From NCBI GenBank assembly GCA_902789435.1, contig CADAOA010000003.1, forward strand, positions 2,846-62,661: a DNA stretch of 59,816 nt, read 5' to 3'. Below are positions 24,319 to 30,567 of the stretch, piece after piece. The stretch comes from an uncultured Bacteroidia bacterium. GTDB taxonomy: Bacteria > Bacteroidota > Bacteroidia > Bacteroidales > UBA932. How positions within the stretch are numbered: the stretch's first letter is position 1; every line of letters starts with the position of its first letter. Both the position numbers and the translations under genes were made by a program. The notes under the pieces were generated by a model that worked only from the letters and a program-made list of their open reading frames with translations, did not search any database and was not told the DNA's origin.

Positions 24319-25533
24319 TTATTCACTTACAGCTCGAATAGTTTTTCCGAAGCACCGATTTCCTGCTCCACTAAATTGCATTGTAGAACTAAACGTTAGT
24401 GTTTGTGCAAGATAGGATTCCCACCCATAGTATAAAGATGATGACCAATAATAGCCATAAGAACCGGCATAATAAACACTATCTTGATTCTTCTCGTCAG
24501 CGGCAGGAAGAAAAATGCTGTTTCCGTTTTTCTTACTAGTGAGTCTGTACCCATTCACTCCATTTAAAGTTGTCCATACCATTGTGCAATTCTGCAAAAG
24601 TTCGGAGAATTCTCCACTTGTTGGCATTCTCCACGAGCCGCCTAGAATAATATGAGCAGCATCATCTGACGGTTCAAGTTTTTTCTTGTCGTCGACTTGG
24701 CCATATTTTGTATTAATATTGTATTTCGTTAGTTTATCGGGAAGATGTTCATTAGTAACAGTAGTTCCAGTACACCACTTATATGTGCTCCACCAGTAAT
24801 AGCTCTTTGTTGTGGTTTCTCCCCAGGCATAATAGTCCCCAAATTCTTCTGGGGCTTTTGCCCCAAGATTACGATTAGCCCATTTGACGGAGAGCCCTAA
24901 ATCTACAGCTCTCAAAGGTGCCGTTACTTTGACGATGCAGGTAGCTGTCTTACTTGAAGCTTTAGCTGTGATTATAGTGTTTCCTGCTTCGATAGCTTTA
25001 ACTATTCCGTTACTTACTGTTGCTACATCTGTGTTGGAAGAAGTCCATTCAATGGACTTGTCTGTAGCATTGTCCGGTTTTACTGTTGCAGTTAAGGTTA
25101 TTGTTGGGTTTTGTTGTACATCTAAGGCAACTTCATTTATATTCAATTCAACAGAAGATACAGGAATAAATGGTTTCTTTACAATAATATTGCAAGAAGC
25201 ACTCTTTCCTCCTGCAACAGCGGTTATAGTTGTTGTCCCTTCCAATAGAGCAGAAACAAGTCCAGTCGGAGTTATCGTTGCTACATTGGAGTTAGATGAA
25301 TGCCAGCTTATGTTTTTATCGGTAGCGTTAGACGGATTTATCGTTGCAGTAAGTTGGAATGTTTGGCCAATCTCAAGTTCTTTCGACGTGGAGGATATTG
25401 TTAATGAAGAAACAGCCACATTAGATGGTGGTATAAATAGTCCTTGCTTGGTTTGTTCCGAACTTCCTCCGCCACAAGATAAGGTTCCTATTATAATAAT
25501 AGTAAAGGAGATAGCTTTATATATAAATTTCAT
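24319..25533 (-). CDS. two-Big_2 plus FISUMP lipoprotein
   Basis: A 404-residue surface lipoprotein with lipobox LSCGGG, where the Gly-rich +2 to +4 region resembles a surface-export signal. It has two tandem Big_2 Ig-like domains (about 38-118 and 124-205, each with the NPSNATDK or KPDNATDK and WxSSNxxVAT pattern), then a FISUMP domain (about 210-404) starting VDLGLSVKWANRNLGA and ending IRAVSE. Paralogue of 22228-23157; the extra Big_2 is the main difference. No -7 element is seen right upstream, so it may be read from the promoter at 26026 through the structured leader. Gene and flanks are AT-rich. Confidence 0.83.
   Translation of the reverse strand: MKFIYKAISFTIIIIGTLSCGGGSSEQTKQGLFIPPSNVAVSSLTISSTSKELEIGQTFQLTATINPSNATDKNISWHSSNSNVATITPTGLVSALLEGTTTITAVAGGKSASCNIIVKKPFIPVSSVELNINEVALDVQQNPTITLTATVKPDNATDKSIEWTSSNTDVATVSNGIVKAIEAGNTIITAKASSKTATCIVKVTAPLRAVDLGLSVKWANRNLGAKAPEEFGDYYAWGETTTKSYYWWSTYKWCTGTTVTNEHLPDKLTKYNINTKYGQVDDKKKLEPSDDAAHIILGGSWRMPTSGEFSELLQNCTMVWTTLNGVNGYRLTSKKNGNSIFLPAADEKNQDSVYYAGSYGYYWSSSLYYGWESYLAQTLTFSSTMQFSGAGNRCFGKTIRAVSE
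24868..24903. repeat. 36-bp direct repeat, copy 2
   Basis: Matches 22756-22791 at 34 of 36 positions; both encode the NRN and VKWAN start of the FISUMP domain. Recombination between the copies would delete the RES gene and fuse the lipoproteins. Confidence 0.85.
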
Positions 25534-25572
25534 AATAAACCATAAGAATTATTATTGTTATTTCTTAATGTT

Positions 25573-25692
25573 TTAATTCTCTTTGTTGGCATTAAGAAGT
25601 GCTAGAATTTGATCAATTTTAGTCTCGAGTTCAGCTAGTTTCTTTTCGATTCGGGTTAGGCTGTCACCGTGTTCTATAACATACTTTTCCAT
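25573..25692 (-). CDS. possible 39-aa coiled-coil peptide
   Basis: ATG 25692 opens a 39-residue frame (MEKYVIEHGDSLTRIEKKLA through NANKEN) with regular heptads of Leu/Ile, predicting a short coiled coil. It lies directly after the structured RNA and 39 bp before the lipoprotein gene, same strand. A longer frame reaches back to 25977, but that part overlaps the RNA and looks non-coding. A hairpin (25711-25729) lies just upstream. No ribosome site is obvious. Confidence 0.4.
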   Translation of the reverse strand: MEKYVIEHGDSLTRIEKKLAELETKIDQILALLNANKEN

Positions 25693-25741
25693 AACGCAAT
25701 GGTTTATGCACTCTTCGGCTCCGGAAGAGCAGTTTATAAAC

Positions 25742-25819
25742 AAAAAAAGTGTGGAGCCTTGCTTTATCTGTATGGAGGCTCCGGTAAGCCCTGGAACGGA
25801 TAAAAACAATACTCCACAC
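25742..25819 (-). terminator. terminator-like hairpin of the structured RNA
   Basis: Outer arms GTGTGGAG and CTCCACAC (8 bp) with an inner TTTATC/GATAAA pairing, then seven U. A competing GGAGCC/GGCTCC pairing (minus 25782-25777 with 25758-25753) uses the same 3' arm. Confidence 0.6.
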
Positions 25820-26014
25820 CCGTATGAAGAGCTTTGCGCTGTATCGTGTTTGCATGCAAGCATGCTGCACGGGTACATTGCAGGCGTGTTCATACCTGGT
25901 GATGAGTGCTTGCTGTCCTCGTTCCAATGAAAATTTACCGGATTTCCATACAAGGAGAAAGCGTACACTTTCAACAATATGTCTGTCAGGAGCTGAAATG
26001 GGATTGCCCTTGAC
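25742..26014 (-). ncRNA. candidate structured RNA with own promoter and terminator
   Basis: About 273 nt on the minus strand. It starts just after a TATATTTG promoter element (26026-26019). It ends in a hairpin GTGTGGAG (25819-25812) / CTCCACAC (25756-25749) followed by seven U (25748-25742). Inside, GTATGAA/TTCATAC close a domain holding hairpins CTGCA(N9)TGCAG and GCATG(CTTG)CATGC. All reading frames are open for 60-130 codons on both strands but give Cys-rich, unrecognisable peptides, as expected for a GC-balanced structured RNA in an AT-rich island. It could be a stand-alone small RNA (a 6S/Bacteroidales-1-like RNA should be tested) or a regulatory leader for the lipoprotein-RES genes downstream. 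Confidence 0.55.
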
Positions 26015-26018
26015 TATA

Positions 26019-26026
26019 CAAATATA
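26019..26026 (-). promoter_or_regulatory. -7 promoter element of the structured RNA
   Basis: Minus-strand TATATTTG matches TAnnTTTG exactly. No -33 TTTG is at the ideal distance. Predicted start near 26013-26015. Confidence 0.6.
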
Positions 26027-26204
26027 AACATTTTTTTATTTGCCCCCTTACGGGTGCGGAATATTGTGGCGGGAGCTTCCGCCAATCCAAAATTAGGGCT
26101 GGGGAGAAAAATCGCTGAGGGAAATACTGTCCATTTTGTCCAAAACAAAACAGACACTGTCTGATGAGGCAGTGTCTGTTCTGAATTTTCTTGTTTTCCT
26201 GATT
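26027..26204. other. gene-free spacer between structured RNA and zinc-ribbon gene
   Basis: No gene is seen. It contains a hairpin TGGCGG(GAGCTT)CCGCCA at 26067-26084 without a U-run, and the terminator at 26149-26180. Base composition returns to the chromosomal norm here. Confidence 0.7.
26149..26180 (-). terminator. intrinsic terminator after the zinc-ribbon gene
   Basis: Perfect 11-bp stem AACAGACACTG (26149-26159) / CAGTGTCTGTT (26170-26180) with a 10-nt loop. On the minus strand it is followed by TTGTTTTG. It lies 24 nt past the gene stop. Confidence 0.88.
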
Positions 26205-26474
26205 CTAGAAGCGGCGGTAGAAGAGGCGTGTCAGGAAGGAAATGCCGGCGCTGATGAGTGAACTGAAGAGCATTGTTTTCATCATGCTCTTTTGCTGTGA
26301 TTTCTGCTGGGCCTGGGCTTGCTGCTGGTAGTTAACCGCCTGCTGAGGGGCCGTTGACTGTGCTTGGGCAGTGTTTTGGGAAGGGGCGGCGTTAACAGAG
26401 ACTCCGCAATGAGGGCAGCTGGCCGCCTTGTCGGAAATCTGCTTTCCGCATTCTGTGCAATTGATGAGTGCCAT
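26205..26474 (-). CDS. zinc-ribbon membrane protein
   Basis: An 89-residue protein with an N-terminal zinc ribbon (CTECGKQISDKAASCPHCG, four cysteines at residues 6, 9, 20 and 23), a Gln/Ala-rich linker (about 30-62), and one C-terminal membrane helix (MLFSSLISAGISFLTRLF) with a basic end. Double-zinc-ribbon and tail-anchor proteins of this layout are common in Bacteroidetes and have no known role. It is monocistronic, with its own terminator. The 57067 gene shows the same zinc-ribbon-plus-membrane plan. Confidence 0.75.
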   Translation of the reverse strand: MALINCTECGKQISDKAASCPHCGVSVNAAPSQNTAQAQSTAPQQAVNYQQQAQAQQKSQQKSMMKTMLFSSLISAGISFLTRLFYRRF

Positions 26475-26533
26475 ATGGGTTAGTTTTTTGATTGTCCGGT
26501 TCGTTCAGGACAAATTTAATCAATTTTTTGGAG

Positions 26534-26541
26534 TATATTTG
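26534..26541 (+). promoter_or_regulatory. -7 promoter element for the acetyltransferase gene
   Basis: TATATTTG matches TAnnTTTG, about 25 nt before the ATG at 26567. No -33 TTTG at the right distance. Confidence 0.5.
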
Positions 26542-26566
26542 TATGGCTTAGCTTAATTCTGAGGTT

Positions 26567-27160
26567 ATGGAAGAAAAGTATTTTGCTCACCCTACGGCGG
26601 TGATTGATGAGGGATGTTCCATCGGTGACGGAACAAAGATCTGGCACTTCTCCCACATTATGCAGGGGGCGGTTATCGGGGAGATGTGCAACATCGGGCA
26701 GAACGTGGTTATATCTCCAGGTGTTACGCTCGGGAGAAACTGCAAGGTTCAGAACAACGTATCTGTCTATACCGGAGTCATTTGCGCAGATGATGTTTTC
26801 CTCGGGCCTAGCTGCGTGTTCACAAATGTCGTGAATCCCAGAAGTGCTGTAAGCCGCAAGGACAGCTACCGCAGGACGATGGTGGGCAAGGGTGCGACCA
26901 TCGGCGCCAACGCCACAATCGTTTGCGGTCATAACATAGGAGAATATGCCTTCATCGGCGCCGGTGCGGTTATAACAAAAGATGTTCTTCCATACTCCCT
27001 GGTCGTAGGGAATCCTGCCCGTCAGATCGGATGGATGAGTGAAAGGGGCTGCCGCCTGCTGTTCAAGAAGGAAAAAGGTGGAGATATGATAGCCGTCTGC
27101 CCGGAAAGCGGTCAGAGGTACAAACTCTACAACAAGATGGTTTACAAGCTTGAGGAGTGA
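26567..27160 (+). CDS. WbpD-like UDP-amino-sugar N-acetyltransferase
   Basis: A 197-residue left-handed beta-helix acetyltransferase with hexapeptide repeats ([34 protein letters not shown] and following). The fixed segments [48 protein letters not shown] and [16 protein letters not shown] are the signature of the WbpD/WlbB family. Members acetylate the 3-amino group of UDP-GlcNAc(3NH2)A for O-antigen or surface glycan synthesis. None of the partner genes (wbpA, wbpB, wbpE) is nearby, so it may serve a distant locus. The C-terminal 35 residues resemble a short rubredoxin-like tail without cysteine pairs. Its end overlaps the LysR gene by 19 bp. Confidence 0.85.
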   Translation: MEEKYFAHPTAVIDEGCSIGDGTKIWHFSHIMQGAVIGEMCNIGQNVVISPGVTLGRNCKVQNNVSVYTGVICADDVFLGPSCVFTNVVNPRSAVSRKDSYRRTMVGKGATIGANATIVCGHNIGEYAFIGAGAVITKDVLPYSLVVGNPARQIGWMSERGCRLLFKKEKGGDMIAVCPESGQRYKLYNKMVYKLEE

Positions 27161-28047
27161 GCCCAGCCGCGTGCAAACGATGTGAAGGTAGGCAATGTGT
27201 TTCCAGGGCTTCTGACTACGGAGTAACGTCTTGTTATTCTTGATATATCTTCCAGTTCCGTTATGTTGATGTTTTTAAGTATCCCCTTGTTTATCAGTTT
27301 GTAGACCTGGCTCTTCCACAGGAAGGAAACCAGAGGGGGAGCAGTTGAGGAAGTGCCTCTGCCGTATTCGACAAGGAACTTTATCGCGGCAGAAGGATCT
27401 TTCATCGTGGCCGCAACCTTAAGTGTGGTTGGGTTTATGCCGGAATCTGAGAGCATCGCGGAGATTTCTGCTGAAGTCTCGGGATCTCCTTCATAAAAGA
27501 GAAGCCTTGTCTCGGCGATGTCTATGTATTGGTTATCCTTTGTCAGCGAAGGGGAAACGGCCAGCAGGATATCTGTGAAGAAGTAATCCAGATCCTCTTC
27601 CTTTCCGCCGTCTTTGATTCCCACACTGACTTGGCCATTCAGGACAGCTTTTTCAATCTGTTTGAGATCCAGGATCTTGTGGCTTATGTTGCTGTTTGGC
27701 GATAAGCGGCACCAGTCTGCTGCAAAGTCCGGAAACATTCCATGGTATAGGGCACAAGGGATGCCGATGGTGAAATTCCCTTCTGTAACGGTGGAAAGAA
27801 GGGCGCTCTCCTGTGCCATATCCTTATAGAGGGACAATATCTTCTTAGCCTTCTCCAGGAGGATTTCCCCGCTGTAGGTCAGACTGTACCTGTTGCCCTG
27901 CCTTGAGAAAAGCTTCACTTTGTATTCGTCTTCCAGAGCTTTTATGTGCTTGCTGACTGCCGGCTGGGAGATTCCCAGGGCCTCGGCCGTGTGGCTGTAG
28001 TTCAAAAACTCGGCTGCCGTAACAAAAACTTTCAGTCTGAAATCCAT
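27142..28047 (-). CDS. LysR-family transcriptional regulator
   Basis: A 301-residue regulator: N-terminal winged helix (residues 1-60, [34 protein letters not shown]) and a C-terminal periplasmic-binding-type effector domain (about 88-290, [22 protein letters not shown]). I took ATG 28047 ([14 protein letters not shown]), the normal LysR start, over the earlier in-frame start at 28113. The target is unknown. It is divergent from the XRE-cupin gene (150 bp between starts) and convergent with the acetyltransferase, so regulation of either neighbour is only a guess. Confidence 0.9.
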   Translation of the reverse strand: MDFRLKVFVTAAEFLNYSHTAEALGISQPAVSKHIKALEDEYKVKLFSRQGNRYSLTYSGEILLEKAKKILSLYKDMAQESALLSTVTEGNFTIGIPCALYHGMFPDFAADWCRLSPNSNISHKILDLKQIEKAVLNGQVSVGIKDGGKEEDLDYFFTDILLAVSPSLTKDNQYIDIAETRLLFYEGDPETSAEISAMLSDSGINPTTLKVAATMKDPSAAIKFLVEYGRGTSSTAPPLVSFLWKSQVYKLINKGILKNINITELEDISRITRRYSVVRSPGNTLPTFTSFARGWAHSSSL

Positions 28048-28198
28048 ATTGCAAACACTCTTAACAACCACTAATATAGTGTTTTTTCCGATTTGTAGAG
28101 CGCGCCAAGGCACGAATTTGCAAAAGTTGTGGTATAATATGTGTATAGTGAGAAAGAAAATATTATTAATTTCGCTTCGTTTTTATAAGCATTAGGAC

Positions 28199-28774
28199 AT
28201 GAACAGGGTCGATACTAAAATTGGTAACCGGATAAAATCGGTCCGTGAAGCCAGGAAAATGACGGTTGAAGATATCAAGAAAGAAACAGGATTAAGCAAA
28301 TCTTATCTGAAAGAGATTGAAAATGATGATGATACACCGAATCTTGGCAATGTGTCTAAGATTTCAAAAGTATTAGGAATCAGAACCGGAACTTTCCTGG
28401 ATGGTGAGGAAGACCTTTCCCCGGTTGTTTCTTCCCTCAAGTCAAGGAGGAGGGTGAACGGCATCCGTGGCCGCAGCGCCGGAAGGGACCATATGCACTT
28501 CTTTTCTCTTTCAACTCAGAAGAAAAACAGGCAGATGGACGCTACCGTGATTATCCTGGATCCGGCAGGAGGAAGGAAATTCTATAAATCCCATGAAGGG
28601 GAGGAATTCCTGCTTGTGCTTGACGGCAAGCTTGAAGTCGGCTACGGAAAACAGGTTTATGTCCTAAAGCCAGGGCAGAGCATTTATTACGATTCGATAG
28701 TTCCTCATCATCTCGCTTCAGCTCTCAAGAGGAAACCTTGCAAGATTCTGGCAGTGACATATTTCCCTGCATAG
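28199..28774 (+). CDS. XRE-cupin transcriptional regulator
   Basis: A 191-residue regulator with an N-terminal XRE helix-turn-helix (about 8-62, MTVEDIKKETGLSKSYLKEIENDD) and a C-terminal cupin domain (about 115-188, with GEEFLLVLDGKLEVGYG and PGQSIYYDSIVPHHLAS). The layout matches the PuuR/SutR-like class that senses small metabolites. It lies 19 bp upstream of the acyl-CoA synthetase and is very likely co-transcribed with it. This pair recurs in Bacteroidetes. A role in fatty-acid uptake control is inferred. Confidence 0.88.
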   Translation: MNRVDTKIGNRIKSVREARKMTVEDIKKETGLSKSYLKEIENDDDTPNLGNVSKISKVLGIRTGTFLDGEEDLSPVVSSLKSRRRVNGIRGRSAGRDHMHFFSLSTQKKNRQMDATVIILDPAGGRKFYKSHEGEEFLLVLDGKLEVGYGKQVYVLKPGQSIYYDSIVPHHLASALKRKPCKILAVTYFPA

Positions 28775-28793
28775 CCCAAATCAATTTTCTGCT

Positions 28794-30542
28794 ATGGTAA
28801 AAAGAATCAAGGAGATACGAGACAATGCTTCCCGCAGGGTCTCCGATATTCTGGCGGATATCCAGAGCCGTCTCAAAAGGAAGAACCGCGAACTTCCGCT
28901 TTCTGACAGGACGATCGGCCAATGGCTTGAAAAATGGGCCAGCGAATGTCCGGACAGAGAGGCCCTGGTTTATTCTGACCGTGACCTGAGGTTCACTTAC
29001 GCCCAGCTGAACCATCGCGTGGATACTTTGGCGAAAGGATTCATAGGAATAGGCGTGACCCGCGGAACCCACGTGGGCATATGGGCGACGAATGTCCCTG
29101 ACTGGCTGACGGTTATGTATGCCTGCGCCAAGATTGGAGCGGTGTGCGTTACCGTCAACACGAATTATCAGCAGAACGAACTGGAGTATCTGTGCAAGGA
29201 CGCTGACCTTCACACTCTGTGCATCATCGACCGCGACAGGGATACGGATTTTCTCGGAATGACCTACAAGATGCTGCCCGAACTCAGGGAATGCGAAAGA
29301 GGCAAACTGGAGAGCAGCCGTTTCCCTTGTATGAAGAACGTGGTTTTCATAGGCCAGGAAAAATATCGCGGAATGTACAACACCCAGGAACTTCTCATTC
29401 TCGGCGAAAACACAGATGACACTGAACTGGACAGGCTGAAAGCCCAGGTGAAGTGCAACGATGTCGTGAATATGCAGTACACATCGGGGACGACAGGTTT
29501 CCCTAAAGGAGTGATGCTCACTCACCGCAACATTACCAACAACGGTTTTCTGACCGGCGAGCACATGCTGTTCTCCTCATCCGACAGGCTTTGCTGCTGC
29601 GTTCCTCTTTTCCACTGCTTTGGAATTGTGCTGGCCACGATGAACGTCATCACCCACGGCTGCACCCAGATAATGGTGGAGAGGTTCGACCCTCTGGTGG
29701 TGCTGGCTTCCATTCACCGCGAGAAATGCACGTCTGTCTATGGAGTGCCTACGATGTATATCGCGATGCTCACTCACCCTATGTTCAAGATGTTCAACAT
29801 GAGGAGTCTGAGGGTGGGAATAATGGCCGGGGCCCTCTGCCCGATAGAGCTTATGCGCGAGGTGGAGGACAAGATGTTTATGAGGGTTACCAGCGTTTAC
29901 GGCCTGACAGAGGCTTCCCCTGGAATGACTCATACCAGATACGAGCAGTCTTTCGAAGAAAGATGCACAACGGTAGGCTACGAGTTCGAGCATACGGAAG
30001 TGAAGATAATCGAGCCTGGAACAGGGCGTTTCTGCGATGTGGGAGAGATAGGTGAATTCTGCAACCGTGGCTATAACAATATGGCCGGATACTACAATAA
30101 TCCGGAGGCCACCTCAGAGACTATCGACAAGGACGGATGGCTGCATTCCGGAGACCTCGGCTATCTGGACGAGAACGGAAACTTCAGGGTAACAGGCAGA
30201 ATAAAGGATATGATTATCCGCGGAGGAGAAAACATCTACCCGAGGGAGATAGAGGAGTTCCTGTACCATCTGCCTGGAGTCCAGGATGTCCAGGTTGCGG
30301 GAATCCCTTCCAAGAAGTACGGGGAGGCTGTTGCGGCATACATTATCCAGAAACCGGATGCTCATCTTACTGAAGAAATCGTGAAGGACTTCTGCTTCGG
30401 AAAGATTTCCAGATTCAAGATACCTAAATATGTCCTCTTCGTGGACGAATATCCTCTTACCGGCAGCGGCAAGATCCAGAAGTTCAAACTGAAGGATATC
30501 GGACTGAAGATGCTCGCCGACCAGGGAGTCAAGATTGAGTAA
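28794..30542 (+). CDS. AMP-binding acyl-CoA synthetase
   Basis: A 582-residue adenylate-forming enzyme of the FadD/medium-chain type, activating fatty acids with ATP and CoA. The phosphate-binding motif YTSGTTGFPKGVM starts near residue 228. Motif YGLTEASP is near 370. The C-terminal hinge has DGWLHSGDLG and RIKDMIIRGGENIYPREIEEFL, and the catalytic lysine lies in LTGSGKIQKFKL. The first 40 residues are charged and helical, an extension seen in Bacteroidetes homologues. Substrate chain length cannot be told. Partner of the XRE-cupin gene upstream. Confidence 0.92.
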   Translation: MVKRIKEIRDNASRRVSDILADIQSRLKRKNRELPLSDRTIGQWLEKWASECPDREALVYSDRDLRFTYAQLNHRVDTLAKGFIGIGVTRGTHVGIWATNVPDWLTVMYACAKIGAVCVTVNTNYQQNELEYLCKDADLHTLCIIDRDRDTDFLGMTYKMLPELRECERGKLESSRFPCMKNVVFIGQEKYRGMYNTQELLILGENTDDTELDRLKAQVKCNDVVNMQYTSGTTGFPKGVMLTHRNITNNGFLTGEHMLFSSSDRLCCCVPLFHCFGIVLATMNVITHGCTQIMVERFDPLVVLASIHREKCTSVYGVPTMYIAMLTHPMFKMFNMRSLRVGIMAGALCPIELMREVEDKMFMRVTSVYGLTEASPGMTHTRYEQSFEERCTTVGYEFEHTEVKIIEPGTGRFCDVGEIGEFCNRGYNNMAGYYNNPEATSETIDKDGWLHSGDLGYLDENGNFRVTGRIKDMIIRGGENIYPREIEEFLYHLPGVQDVQVAGIPSKKYGEAVAAYIIQKPDAHLTEEIVKDFCFGKISRFKIPKYVLFVDEYPLTGSGKIQKFKLKDIGLKMLADQGVKIE

Positions 30543-30550
30543 GATTTCTA

Positions 30551-30558
30551 TATCTTTG
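30551..30558 (+). promoter_or_regulatory. -7 promoter element for the M64 peptidase gene
   Basis: TATCTTTG matches TAnnTTTG and ends 9 nt before ATG 30568, so the leader would be about 6 nt. It lies right after the acyl-CoA synthetase stop. Confidence 0.5.
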
Positions 30559-30567
30559 CGACTTATT

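Noticed and set aside
22756-24903. A transposon or CRISPR-like origin of the repeated segments
   Set aside because: There are only two copies, both inside homologous coding domains, so paralogy explains them. No transposase or spacer array is seen anywhere in the window.
25693-25977. N-terminal part of a 134-codon minus-strand frame (starts MLKVYAFSLYGN)
   Set aside because: Cys-rich, unlike any family I know, and it covers the structured RNA with its U7 terminator. Only the last 39 codons look protein-like.
28048-28198. Operator or riboswitch between the LysR and XRE-cupin genes
   Set aside because: I found no inverted repeat longer than a few bases and no recognisable riboswitch core.
28725-29564. 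279-codon minus-strand frame under the acyl-CoA synthetase gene
   Set aside because: Shadow of the AMP-binding gene; no domain or start signal.
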